From: Bedellia somnulentella
Taxonomy: Eukaryota > Arthropoda > Insecta > Lepidoptera > Bedelliidae
Length of the DNA stretch: 64,000 bases
Reading direction: 5' to 3'
Assembly: GCA_963576735.1 (NCBI GenBank)
Contig: OY755171.1
Location: 9,362,001 to 9,426,000, forward strand
Program-made: the position numbers and the translations under genes
Notes under the pieces: model-generated
Database searches by the model: none
What the model was told of the DNA's origin: nothing
What the model saw: only the letters and a program-made list of their open reading frames with translations
Shown: in pieces, positions 21,848 through 29,955 of the stretch
How positions within the stretch are numbered: the first letter of the stretch is position 1
How the letters are laid out: each line of letters begins with the position of its first letter

Positions 21848-24800
21848 CGTCGCCGCGGTCGTAATGAATAACCTGAAATAGGAATTTCTTTTTCCTTTAT
21901 CCTGCTCGGTTTAACTATATCGTTATTGTTAATATTTTTTGCTAATTTGATTCTGTTAACATGAACTCTTAATAATTTTCCTCTCTCTGTTTTTATTATT
22001 ACGTTAGCATTCGGTTTAACTGCTGTTATTTTATATGGTCCTTTCCAACTTGGGCTTAGTTTATTTACACTCCTGAAAGACAAATAAACTTCGTCGTCTA
22101 TTTTGTACTTATGAACATTATGTTTTTCATCATATCGGATTTTAGATTTTTCTTTGCTCAATATTAAATTGTTTCTTGCAATACTTAAAGTTTTACTCAT
22201 TTTATACTTGAGATTTTCTAAGTAATCATCATAATTAGGCTCTTTATCAAAGGTTTCGATAGAACTAGGTAAATTAGGCTTTTGACCAAATACTAATTCA
22301 TGTGGTGTATATTTACTGCTACTGTGAATACTTGTATTATAGGCAAACATAGCAAGGGGTACATATTCGTCCCAATTGTTATGATCTTCGGATACATATT
22401 GTTTTAAATAATCTTTTAGAGTAGAATGACTTCTTTCTAATGCTCCATTTGTTTGTGGATGATAAGCTGTAGAAGTAAGTTTCTTAATTTTAAATATTTT
22501 AGCTACTTCTTTAAGAAGGTTTGACATGAACTCTTGTCCTTGATCGGTAAGTATTGTTTTTGGAATACCGAAATATGTCATAAATAAAATGAATTTTCCT
22601 GATACTGATTCCGCATCGTGTGACGGTATACTGAAAGCTTGTGAGAATTTAGTTAAATCATCCTGTAATGTCAGTATATACTTATTTCCGTTTCTTGTTT
22701 CAGGTAAGGGTCCTACAATATCTAAAGCTATTCTTTCAAATGCATGCGTAGAAGTAGTTGTTATGATCATAGGGGCTTTAATTTTCTTTCTGACTGTTTT
22801 ATTTACTTGACATTGTTTACAGTTGTTAACGTAATTAATTATATCTTGTTTCATATTAGTCCAATTATAATTCTGTCTGATTCTAGCGTACATCTTAACA
22901 ATACCATTGTGTCCTGATGATGTACTGTCATGGTTTTCCTTTAAAATAATAGGTATTTGGTTTTTGCTAGGAGTTATTATTTTATGATGACACATTCTAA
23001 TTGAGATGTCTGAATTTCGAAACACGTAAAATATTATTTGTTTTATTTTATCTGGGTGTAATGAAGTAAAGGGGTCTTTAAAGTCTGGTAAGTATATTAA
23101 TTTAATATTATCTTTAATTAAATTATTTCTTAAATTACGTAACGTATAAAATAAATCTTTTGTTGATAATGTATCATAATTATTATATTTGTATATACAA
23201 TAGTAAATGTTTTGTTTATCTCGATTACTTTTGTATATTCCATATATTTCCCTTTGTTCTGGTATATCGGTTTCAGAAAATAATTCTATTAAGTTTTTAT
23301 CATCTTCCTCTAAAGAAATGTTAGTAAAATAAGCTATATTATTATGCGTTTCATGTAAAAGAGATTCATTAATTTCCTGAAAGTCTTTGATCGTGAACTC
23401 ATTACTATTTATGAAAAAGTTTTGAAAGTCCGTATATGTTTCTACGTTATTTTCAACGTTTAATGTATTAATTACAATTCTTGATAAACAATCCGCATTT
23501 GAATTTACTTTACCGGGTTTATGAATAATTTCGTAGTCAAATTCTTCCAACTGTAATCGCCATCTTACTAATTTACTACCGGGGTCTTTTACATTGAATA
23601 ACCAGGTAAGTGGTCTATGGTCCGTTACAATTTTGAAATGTCTACCGTATAAATAAGGCCTGAAATGTTGTATTGCCCATTTAATGGCTAAAAGTTCTTT
23701 TTCAGTAGTATTGTAATTACCTTCCGCGCTGTTAAGTGTTCTCGAGGCATAAGCTATTGGTAAATCTTTTCCTATTTCGCCTTGACTTAAAATGGCTCCT
23801 ATAGCGTAGTTACTAGCGTCTGTAGTAAGTATAAATTCTTTAGAAAAATCGGGATATTTCAATATAACAGGTGAAACTAAAATATTTCGCATTTTATCGA
23901 AAGCTTCTTGTTGTTCGTTAGTCCAGTTAAACGGTGCGTCCTTTTTTAATAACTTCGTTAAAGGTTTGGTTAGTTTTGAAAAGTTTTCTATGAATTTCCT
24001 ATAATAACCTACTAATCCTAAAAATGATTTAATATCTTTTTGATTTTTAGGTACGGGAAATTTAGTGATTGCTTTTGTTTTTTCAGGATCGGGAGAAACT
24101 CCTTGATCTGATATGACATGGCCCAAATAAGCTACTTCATGTCTCATAAATTCACATTTATCGGGTTGAAGTTTGAGGTTATGTTCTTTCAGTTTCTGAA
24201 ATACAGATCTAAGTTTTGTTTCATGATCTAGAATAGAATGAGCATAGATTACTATATCGTCGAGGTATACAAAGCAATATAAGCCTTGTAGTCCGCTTAG
24301 TACATTGTTCATTAATCGCTGAAATGTAGCTGGTGCGTTCTTTAAACCAAAGGGCATTCGAGTATATTCATATAAACCTGTAGGGGTTGAGAAAGCTGTC
24401 TTTGGAATATCTCTTTCACTCATTTTTATCTGATGGAACCCGCTCGCCAAATCTAGGGTTGTAAAGTATTTTGAATGACCTAATTGGTCTAGAATATCAT
24501 TAATATTAGGTAAGGGATAGGCATCGCCTATAGTGACATTATTGAGTTTTCGATAGTCAATTACGACTCTCCATTTGATTTTTCCGGAAGCGTCTTTCTT
24601 TTTAGGAACGACCCACAAGGGTGAAGACCATGGGCTAGTAGAAGGTCGTATAATTCCTTCTTGAAGCATCTTAGAAATCTGGGTATTAACTTCCGCTTTG
24701 TGAACTTCAGGGTACCTATAGGTTTTCGAAAGGATAGGGTTTTGCTGAGGTTCCGTATTGATTTCGTGACATATAGAATTAGTGTAAGTTAAAGTATCTC

Positions 24801-25989
24801 CTTCTAAATGAAATATTTGATTATATTCGTCGCATATCCTATATAAAGATTGCTTTTCTTCATGATTAAGGTGAGTAATACGTAATTCATTTTTTAATCT
24901 TTGCGATCTCGTGAAGACCGTATTTTTATTCATAGAGGAATTAGCGTCTCTATTATAATTATTTCTTTTAATATTTGTGGAGGAAATAACATCTCCTGAA
25001 TAATTAAATATATTTTCATTCATTAAATTCGTGGAGGAAGTTTCATCTCTCACGTTATTTTCAATATTGGAGGAAAAATCATCTCCTAAATAATAAAATA
25101 AATTTTCATTCATATAACTCGTGGAGGAAGATTCATCTCTCACGTTACTTTTAATATTGGAGGAATTGTCGTCTCCTAAATAATAAAATAAATTTTCATT
25201 CATACAACTCGTGGAGGAAGATTCATCTCTCACGTTACTTTTAATATTGGAGGAATTGTCATCTCCTATAGAATATAATTTAATTTTTAAATTTTTAATT
25301 TCAATATTTTTATCTGTACAATTTAAAATTGAGACGTAAGCTTCGTCGTTGCTATCCACTTTGGTAATGCAACTAGATAAGAAGACTCCGTCTGTAATTA
25401 ATTGGTTTTCGACCAATCCTTCCCTTATTTCGGGGTTCGTAACTAAAGCTTTTAAAATAGTTTCCGTTCTCGGTTTGACAATGTAATTATAATTTTTCTT
25501 TAAAATATCTTTACAAAAAGGCAACCTTATATTTCCTACAACTATCATTTTATTCTCATAATCTATTTTAGCATTAAACTTAGACAAAAAGTCGTCACCT
25601 AATATTCCGTCATATTTTAATGTTGGTACACGTTTATAGTTTACTAAGTGAAAAATATGGTTAAATTTATGATCATTAATATTCAAGTTAATTTCTACGT
25701 TACCCATTGTTTGACATGGTTCTTTTGATTCAGTAATACCTTGGATATTTACTTTAATTTTTGTATATACTGGTGTTTTAGGATGCAAGGATTCTGCTTT
25801 TATTATAGATATTCCTGCTCCTGTATCTATTAAGAAATTAAGGGGTTTACTTTCATGTGTTTCATCGATAGGTAACTGAACTGTTATTAGATTACATGTT
25901 TTAAATGTATATATAATGTCTTTTAATTGTTCTGTGCCTGTAAGTATTCCACGCTCATTGGGTCGGCACTCTCCATGAGCTGGTGCTCG
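21844..25989 (-). CDS. pol: pol polyprotein (protease, RT, RNase H, integrase) of element #2
   Basis: An uninterrupted frame in the -1 phase relative to gag, entered at the T TTA AAC heptamer. Order of domains: retroviral-type protease (LIDTGAGISII near the start, GILGDDFL later); a linker with 30-residue tandem repeats at about 24950-25270; RT (WRVVIDYRKLNNVT, FTTLDLASGFHQ, FVYLDDIVIY); RNase H (TTDASNYAIGAIL, TDHRPLTWLF); integrase zinc finger (HNGIVKMYARIRQ, CKQCQVNK); DDE core (ALDIVGPLPE, TAYHPQTNGALERSHSTLKD); and a GPY/F module (WKGPYKITAV). All usual catalytic boxes are present. It ends inside the env start (ATGA overlap). The product would copy element RNA into DNA and integrate it. 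Confidence 0.92.
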   Translation of the reverse strand, partial: RAPAHGECRPNERGILTGTEQLKDIIYTFKTCNLITVQLPIDETHESKPLNFLIDTGAGISIIKAESLHPKTPVYTKIKVNIQGITESKEPCQTMGNVEINLNINDHKFNHIFHLVNYKRVPTLKYDGILGDDFLSKFNAKIDYENKMIVVGNIRLPFCKDILKKNYNYIVKPRTETILKALVTNPEIREGLVENQLITDGVFLSSCITKVDSNDEAYVSILNCTDKNIEIKNLKIKLYSIGDDNSSNIKSNVRDESSSTSCMNENLFYYLGDDNSSNIKSNVRDESSSTSYMNENLFYYLGDDFSSNIENNVRDETSSTNLMNENIFNYSGDVISSTNIKRNNYNRDANSSMNKNTVFTRSQRLKNELRITHLNHEEKQSLYRICDEYNQIFHLEGDTLTYTNSICHEINTEPQQNPILSKTYRYPEVHKAEVNTQISKMLQEGIIRPSTSPWSSPLWVVPKKKDASGKIKWRVVIDYRKLNNVTIGDAYPLPNINDILDQLGHSKYFTTLDLASGFHQIKMSERDIPKTAFSTPTGLYEYTRMPFGLKNAPATFQRLMNNVLSGLQGLYCFVYLDDIVIYAHSILDHETKLRSVFQKLKEHNLKLQPDKCEFMRHEVAYLGHVISDQGVSPDPEKTKAITKFPVPKNQKDIKSFLGLVGYYRKFIENFSKLTKPLTKLLKKDAPFNWTNEQQEAFDKMRNILVSPVILKYPDFSKEFILTTDASNYAIGAILSQGEIGKDLPIAYASRTLNSAEGNYNTTEKELLAIKWAIQHFRPYLYGRHFKIVTDHRPLTWLFNVKDPGSKLVRWRLQLEEFDYEIIHKPGKVNSNADCLSRIVINTLNVENNVETYTDFQNFFINSNEFTIKDFQEINESLLHETHNNIAYFTNISLEEDDKNLIELFSETDIPEQREIYGIYKSNRDKQNIYYCIYKYNNYDTLSTKDLFYTLRNLRNNLIKDNIKLIYLPDFKDPFTSLHPDKIKQIIFYVFRNSDISIRMCHHKIITPSKNQIPIILKENHDSTSSGHNGIVKMYARIRQNYNWTNMKQDIINYVNNCKQCQVNKTVRKKIKAPMIITTTSTHAFERIALDIVGPLPETRNGNKYILTLQDDLTKFSQAFSIPSHDAESVSGKFILFMTYFGIPKTILTDQGQEFMSNLLKEVAKIFKIKKLTSTAYHPQTNGALERSHSTLKDYLKQYVSEDHNNWDEYVPLAMFAYNTSIHSSSKYTPHELVFGQKPNLPSSIETFDKEPNYDDYLENLKYKMSKTLSIARNNLILSKEKSKIRYDEKHNVHKYKIDDEVYLSFRSVNKLSPSWKGPYKITAVKPNANVIIKTERGKLLRVHVNRIKLAKNINNNDIVKPSRIKEKEIPISGYSLRPRRR

Positions 25990-27062
25990 TTTAAATGTTG
26001 TTGAGCTTCAATGGGTGTTAACTCTACGGTAGGTCTACGAGTAAAGCTACGAGTAAGATAAGGACTACGCGTGAAGTTATTGTTATTTTGATTACGATTA
26101 TTTGGATTCGGTTGAATATTTCTATTTTGTTCAACGCTTGGTCGTCTTACTGGTGCGGGGTTTCTAGTATAATTTCTCATTACTTGATTTTGGTTATTAT
26201 AATTCGTTCTGTTATTATGTAAAAATCTAACAGGATAGTTTGGTGTTTCCCTATAATTGTATGTTTTATTACAACATCTACAATAATTCTGTTCATTTAT
26301 GTGAAAAAGAGGTTTATGATGATTATTACGATTGAAGTTATTATTAGTATGACGAGGTCCACTTCGACAATTCGCGGTAGTGTGACCGGTTCTATTACAA
26401 TTTTTGCAAAACATTTTATGACGATTATTATCGTGTCTGTCATGCCTACTGGATTCTAATAAGGAAAACTTTTCTTCTTCTAAAGCCATATTAAATGCAT
26501 CATTCAAGTCTTTTGGCTCTCTTGCTCTTAAGACTTGTGATAACTTTGGATTAATTCCTAACAAAAATGTATGCAATGCTAATTGATTCGTATTTTCTAT
26601 CTGTCCAGGTAATAATAATGGGTTAATAGTTGATTGTTTAATAGTGCTAAGTAATCTTTTCAAACAACTTTCGAGGCGAGTTATATATTGAGCAACCGTT
26701 TCGTTCGGATATTGCTTACAATTTTGCAATTCTATAAGAAGATGCGTTTGATGTTTTCTATTTCCGAATCTAGCTTTTAAAAATTCTTTTAAGTCTTGCC
26801 AATTATCAAAAACTGTATTAGAGCAAGTGGATTGTGCTTTATCCACTAATTTATTTTGTACATAAGCAAAAAGAATTCTCTCTTGGCTGTCCGAAGCCAA
26901 TCTAAATGCTCTATCACATTTCTCTATCCATGAACTAAGGTTGTCCCTATCACCGTCATATGGTTCGATAAATCTAAGTAAGGTATCAATCGACATAAAA
27001 CAAATAGGATTAGAATTTCCTGCTACATCATGCGATGCAGTTGAAGATGATGGATTCTGCAT
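25923..27062 (-). CDS. gag: gag of element #2
   Basis: 379 codons from an ATG at 27062. The N-terminal two thirds is a capsid-like region (RFIEPYDGDRDNLSSWIEKC). A CCHC zinc knuckle follows (CKNCNRTGHTTANC) with a second, degenerate Cys-rich stretch (CRCCNKT) in an Asn/Arg-rich tail suited to RNA binding. The reading frame ends at TAA (25925-25923). The -1 pol frame is open from well before this stop and the heptamer T TTA AAC lies 22 codons upstream. Gag would form the particle core. Confidence 0.9.
   Translation of the reverse strand: MQNPSSSTASHDVAGNSNPICFMSIDTLLRFIEPYDGDRDNLSSWIEKCDRAFRLASDSQERILFAYVQNKLVDKAQSTCSNTVFDNWQDLKEFLKARFGNRKHQTHLLIELQNCKQYPNETVAQYITRLESCLKRLLSTIKQSTINPLLLPGQIENTNQLALHTFLLGINPKLSQVLRAREPKDLNDAFNMALEEEKFSLLESSRHDRHDNNRHKMFCKNCNRTGHTTANCRSGPRHTNNNFNRNNHHKPLFHINEQNYCRCCNKTYNYRETPNYPVRFLHNNRTNYNNQNQVMRNYTRNPAPVRRPSVEQNRNIQPNPNNRNQNNNNFTRSPYLTRSFTRRPTVELTPIEAQQHLNEHQLMESADPMSVEYLQAQNN
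25989..25995 (-). promoter_or_regulatory. -1 ribosomal frameshift site T TTA AAC (gag-pol, element #2)
   Basis: On the minus strand the gag codons read xxT TTA AAC. This is the canonical X XXY YYZ heptamer UUUAAAC in the correct phase, and the -1 frame is open from here into the protease. Downstream RNA structure was not evaluated. Confidence 0.8.
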
Positions 27063-28016
27063 TGTAATTATTTTTCGCTATTAACTTTATTAAGATTTAT
27101 TAAATTTAAATTTCAAACGAAAGTTTAACTAATTGAATATACGAATTAAAATTATAAAACGTAGAGCTAATTAAATATACGAATTCAATTTATAAAACCT
27201 AGAGCTATAGATTATGAAAAATAAAATTGCCTTTTAATAGTAAAATCAATAAAAATAGTAAGAAATAAAGCAAAAATTTATAATTATTAAGACGTGGTAA
27301 TTAAGACGTAAAGAAAAATATCCTATATCTATTCCTTTTCCGTATTATTAAAGTACGCGTAAGTTAAGTATTAAAACGTTTTAAGAAAAGAAAAAAAATC
27401 CTTATTAATTACGTAAGAAAGTTTTAAGTAAAAATTAGAGATGATTGTTATAATAATAAATGCGTGAAATAATATTAATCATGAAAATCCTATCATGAAA
27501 ATCCTATCATAAAACTCCTAAAATTATTCTAATATTAAATTAAAATAAACTTACAGAACTAGATGATTCATTCTTCGGTGAACTGTTAACTGGATGGTGG
27601 ACTGGTGTGCTGCTGCCGCTGGTTTTGATGATGATGCCTGTTTTGGTCTGCCGGAACCACTTGGCTTCTCCGCTGTTTCTTCAGAAACTAGTGCGAATGG
27701 TACGCCTTCACTTTACTTGCTGGTGGTCCAATCGCCGTTGACGCCGTCCTGGATCAATTCGTGCGATGATGACCGTTTCTTCTTACTCACGCCGTCGTCG
27801 CCGTCGAGGGCCAAAACCGTCGCGCTGAGTCTTGAAGATTCTTGCTTACTCACGCCGTCGTCGCCGTTGGGGGCCAAAACCGTCGCGCTGAGTCTTGAAG
27901 ATTTTTTTCAGGAACTTGTTCGTTTCTATGCCAAAGTCTGGAGACTTCCCTGCTTCTGACGAAGATTCTTCTGACGAAGAGCAGGTGCACAGATCCCACT
28001 TCTGACACCAAAATTA
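27063..28016 (-). other. 5' leader and PBS of element #2
   Basis: The tRNA-Leu-type primer-binding site TGGTGTCAGAAGTGGGATC lies just inside the 5' LTR (about 27993-28011). A direct duplication of about 63 bp (27779-27840 and 27841-27903, 'tactcacgccgtcgtcgccg' type) occupies the middle. The rest is AT-rich. The plus-strand open frame here is a by-product of the duplication. Confidence 0.75.
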
Positions 28017-28663
28017 TGTTATGTCCTGGTCAGGTTGCAAATCAAACAATCGATGAAATAATATAACTTTATTTCTATGCTAATCTAGCTTACGATTATT
28101 TTGTTTACAATGAGCAAAGTATTCGGAGAAGGCGTGATACACCAAGTGGTCGGATAGGAGGTCGGTTAGGAGGAGTTCTCGTGAGGTCGAGAGTCGATGA
28201 AGAAATGAATAAATGTTCCTGGATGTTCGGATATTTATACAGATAAGTAAACAACTTTTGGGGACGCGGAGCGACTCAAGTGTTCTACGAAAATGGATGG
28301 GAAAAATATCAAAGGGTACAGTTGAGGATTGATAATGTATACATTATGAGACATCTGCGTCGTCTTGATAGGCAGATGTTGATATGAATGATAAACAAGT
28401 GCCGACTAATGAAAGATTTGGGTTTGTTATGGTCGGCAACTTCCAATAAGTATTTCGTGGGAGTTTACTTAAAGAATCATAAGTATGTCAACGCAGTGCA
28501 ACTTATGATAAAGGGAATCAGTTAAAAGGTCTCGAGAGTTTCAAGTGAAATGGTTTCTAAGTAAGTTAATACATTAGGGCAAAGCAATAAATGTGAAGTG
28601 GAAGTACATTAGGGTGTGGGAATAGTTACGTGGGAATAGGAGTAATGGTTAGGGTACATAACA
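28017..28663 (-). repeat. 5' LTR of element #2
   Basis: 647 bp, same as 18823-19469 by eye. Followed on its outer side by target duplication gtgc (28664-28667). Confidence 0.93.
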
Positions 28664-28715
28664 GTGCTATGCGGAGCACACGACTTAAACGCTGGAATCT
28701 CACTTCTGACACCAC
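28664..28715 (-). promoter_or_regulatory. PBS and start of leader of element #1
   Basis: Immediately inside the 5' LTR of element #1, the minus strand reads TGGTGTCAGAAGTGAGATTC, complementary to a tRNA-Leu 3' end. Element #2 is inserted about 50 bp further on. Confidence 0.75.
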
Positions 28716-28974
28716 TGTTACGGAGTAGGTCAGGAATAGCTTTTGAAAACAAAGTTTTAAGAAAAAAAAACCCTTTATTAAATAGAATAAAAATCAACTA
28801 CAAATATTCTTAACCCGACAAAAGTCCAATCCAATCTGAATAATGCACTAATTAATAAATCATGAGTAAACAAATTTCATTGACGTCAATGCAAACTGTT
28901 TAGCAATCTATCTAAACTGCAAACTATCATCAGCACTTTTATTCTTTGCTGATGGTGTAATTACCAATATAACA
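28716..28974 (-). repeat. 5' LTR of element #1
   Basis: 259 bp, differing from 8449-8706 by about six substitutions and a one-base run-length change. Followed by gtac (28975-28978), the target duplication in mariner. Confidence 0.9.
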
Positions 28975-29086
28975 GTACTTTGAAAAGATTTAATAAAAAC
29001 ATTTTTACCCATAGAACATTTTTTTTTATATTTGCGAAATTTTCTGAGTGTGCCACGTATATATTTATTATATTTACATAACATAA

Positions 29087-29441
29087 CATATATAACATAA
29101 ACGTTCACGCCGAATATCCCCGAAAGGGTTGGCAGAGGTACTAATACTTCTGAACATCACGTAACTTTGTCACCTGGTGTTCAGAGTACCCACGTTTTGC
29201 ATGGACAGTGTACTCACGTGATAGGGGGCAGGCCTATCGCCGTTTTGTACACTGTCACATGACTAAGTACAACTCAGCCATGTGGGTTTCCTCACGATGT
29301 TTTCCCTCACCGTTAACAACCATGATAAATTAACCACACATATGTCATTAGAAAAGACAAATTGGTGTAGGCCCGACCCAGGATTTGAACACTAGTCGTT
29401 TGCACGATAACCGAGTGTTCTACCCACTGGGCTATCACGGT
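29087..29441 (-). mobile_element. Full-length tRNA-derived SINE
   Basis: The minus strand starts with a tRNA-like head. Pol III box A is TAGCCCAGTGG (29434-29424) and box B is GTTCAAATCC (29390-29381). A tRNA-unrelated body follows, ending 'cggcgtgaacgtttatgtta' with a TTATG-repeat tail. Truncated relatives occur at 2185, 6488, 52195, 58630 and 59125. Confidence 0.8.
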
Positions 29442-29556
29442 TGATGTTATTATATTTTTAAAACGTATATGTTTATTTTATTTAGTTATTTGTATTGCTT
29501 TTATATATAAAAGTATGTAGTTATTTATGAATGTGTTCATATTCGTTAAATATGTA

Positions 29557-29925
29557 TGTAAATGAAGACCTTAATTTGCTCTTCATTACATTTAAGTTAC
29601 ATGCATTGTTCATCTTTGACATTTTGTCAAAGAGTTATTTTTAGTGGTGGCAGCACTTGTTTCTATATGGCATCACTCACGCTAGTTTGATTTAATGAAA
29701 ATGGCTGAATGTTAAATAAATGAAATATCAGTAAAATACTATAATTGAAGCAATAGCTTTTAATGTTGTTTCTTTTTTTTACAGGTAAGTTAATGGTATT
29801 TTTAATGTTTAGTTTGATGTAGGTTCTAGATTAAGTAAGAAATGTATTTTATAACATAAAATAAATCTTTTTTTTTACAGAGCAACAACGTGGTTTTTGT
29901 TTCATTAAATAACAAACTTATTACA
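29557..29925 (+). repeat. 5' LTR of the 29.6-kb gypsy-like element
   Basis: 369 bp. It contains taatgttgttt (29761-29771), a juxtaposed acceptor/donor ttttttacag|gtaagt (29784/29785), AATAAA (29860-29865) and a second acceptor tttttttacag (ending 29880). Confidence 0.93.
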
Positions 29926-29936
29926 AAACAACATTA
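29926..29936 (+). promoter_or_regulatory. Candidate self-complementary primer-binding site
   Basis: aaacaacatta begins at the first base after the LTR and is the exact reverse complement of taatgttgttt at 29761-29771 in the same LTR. In the fungal Tf1 and related sushi elements, the RNA 5' end folds back onto such a site to prime reverse transcription. Function here is inferred. Confidence 0.6.
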
Positions 29937-29955
29937 TTTGTAGCTGTTGAAAACG

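Larger units (their letters stand above)
18823..28663 (-). mobile_element. Errantivirus-type LTR element #2, complete
   Basis: 9841 bp. The two 647-bp LTRs (18823-19469 and 28017-28663) look identical by eye, and the 4-bp duplication gtgc flanks them (18819-18822 and 28664-28667). On the minus strand it encodes gag, pol (via a -1 frameshift) and env, all open. The PBS is of the tRNA-Leu type (TGGTGTCAGAAGTGGGATC), and the polypurine tract AAACGGGGAGGTG abuts the 3' LTR. It is inserted in the leader of element #1. This is the architecture of lepidopteran errantiviruses such as TED. It is likely a very recent insertion and possibly active. Confidence 0.93.
8449..28974 (-). mobile_element. Errantivirus-type LTR element #1 (decayed, host of several insertions)
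   Basis: The LTRs are 8449-8706 and 28716-28974, TG...CA, flanked by the 4-bp target duplication gtac. By eye they differ at about six sites, so the element is old. Coding order on the minus strand is gag, protease, RT/RNase H/integrase, env. The primer-binding site (28696-28715) matches the tRNA-Leu type, starting TGGTGTCAGAAGTG. The polypurine tract is at about 8707-8716. The body is broken by frameshifts and by insertions at 13203-13686, 14365-15243, 17534-18357 and 18823-28663. Confidence 0.85.
7217..29057 (+). mobile_element. mariner transposon split by a 20.5-kb insertion
   Basis: The left end starts at 7217 after a TA (7215-7216). The right end is 29057, followed by TA. The termini are related inverted repeats: 'ccactcagaaaatattgcg' on the left and, reverse-complemented, 'cacactcagaaaatttcgc' on the right. 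Removing the LTR element at 8449-28974 and its 4-bp duplication (gtac) leaves about 1.31 kb, the normal mariner length. The transposase frame runs up to 8448 and its end resumes at 28975. Confidence 0.85.

Noticed and set aside
27594..27959. Plus-strand 121-codon frame
   Set aside because: It lies antisense in the leader of errantivirus-type element #2 and is built from the 63-bp duplication. It has no ATG context or family features.
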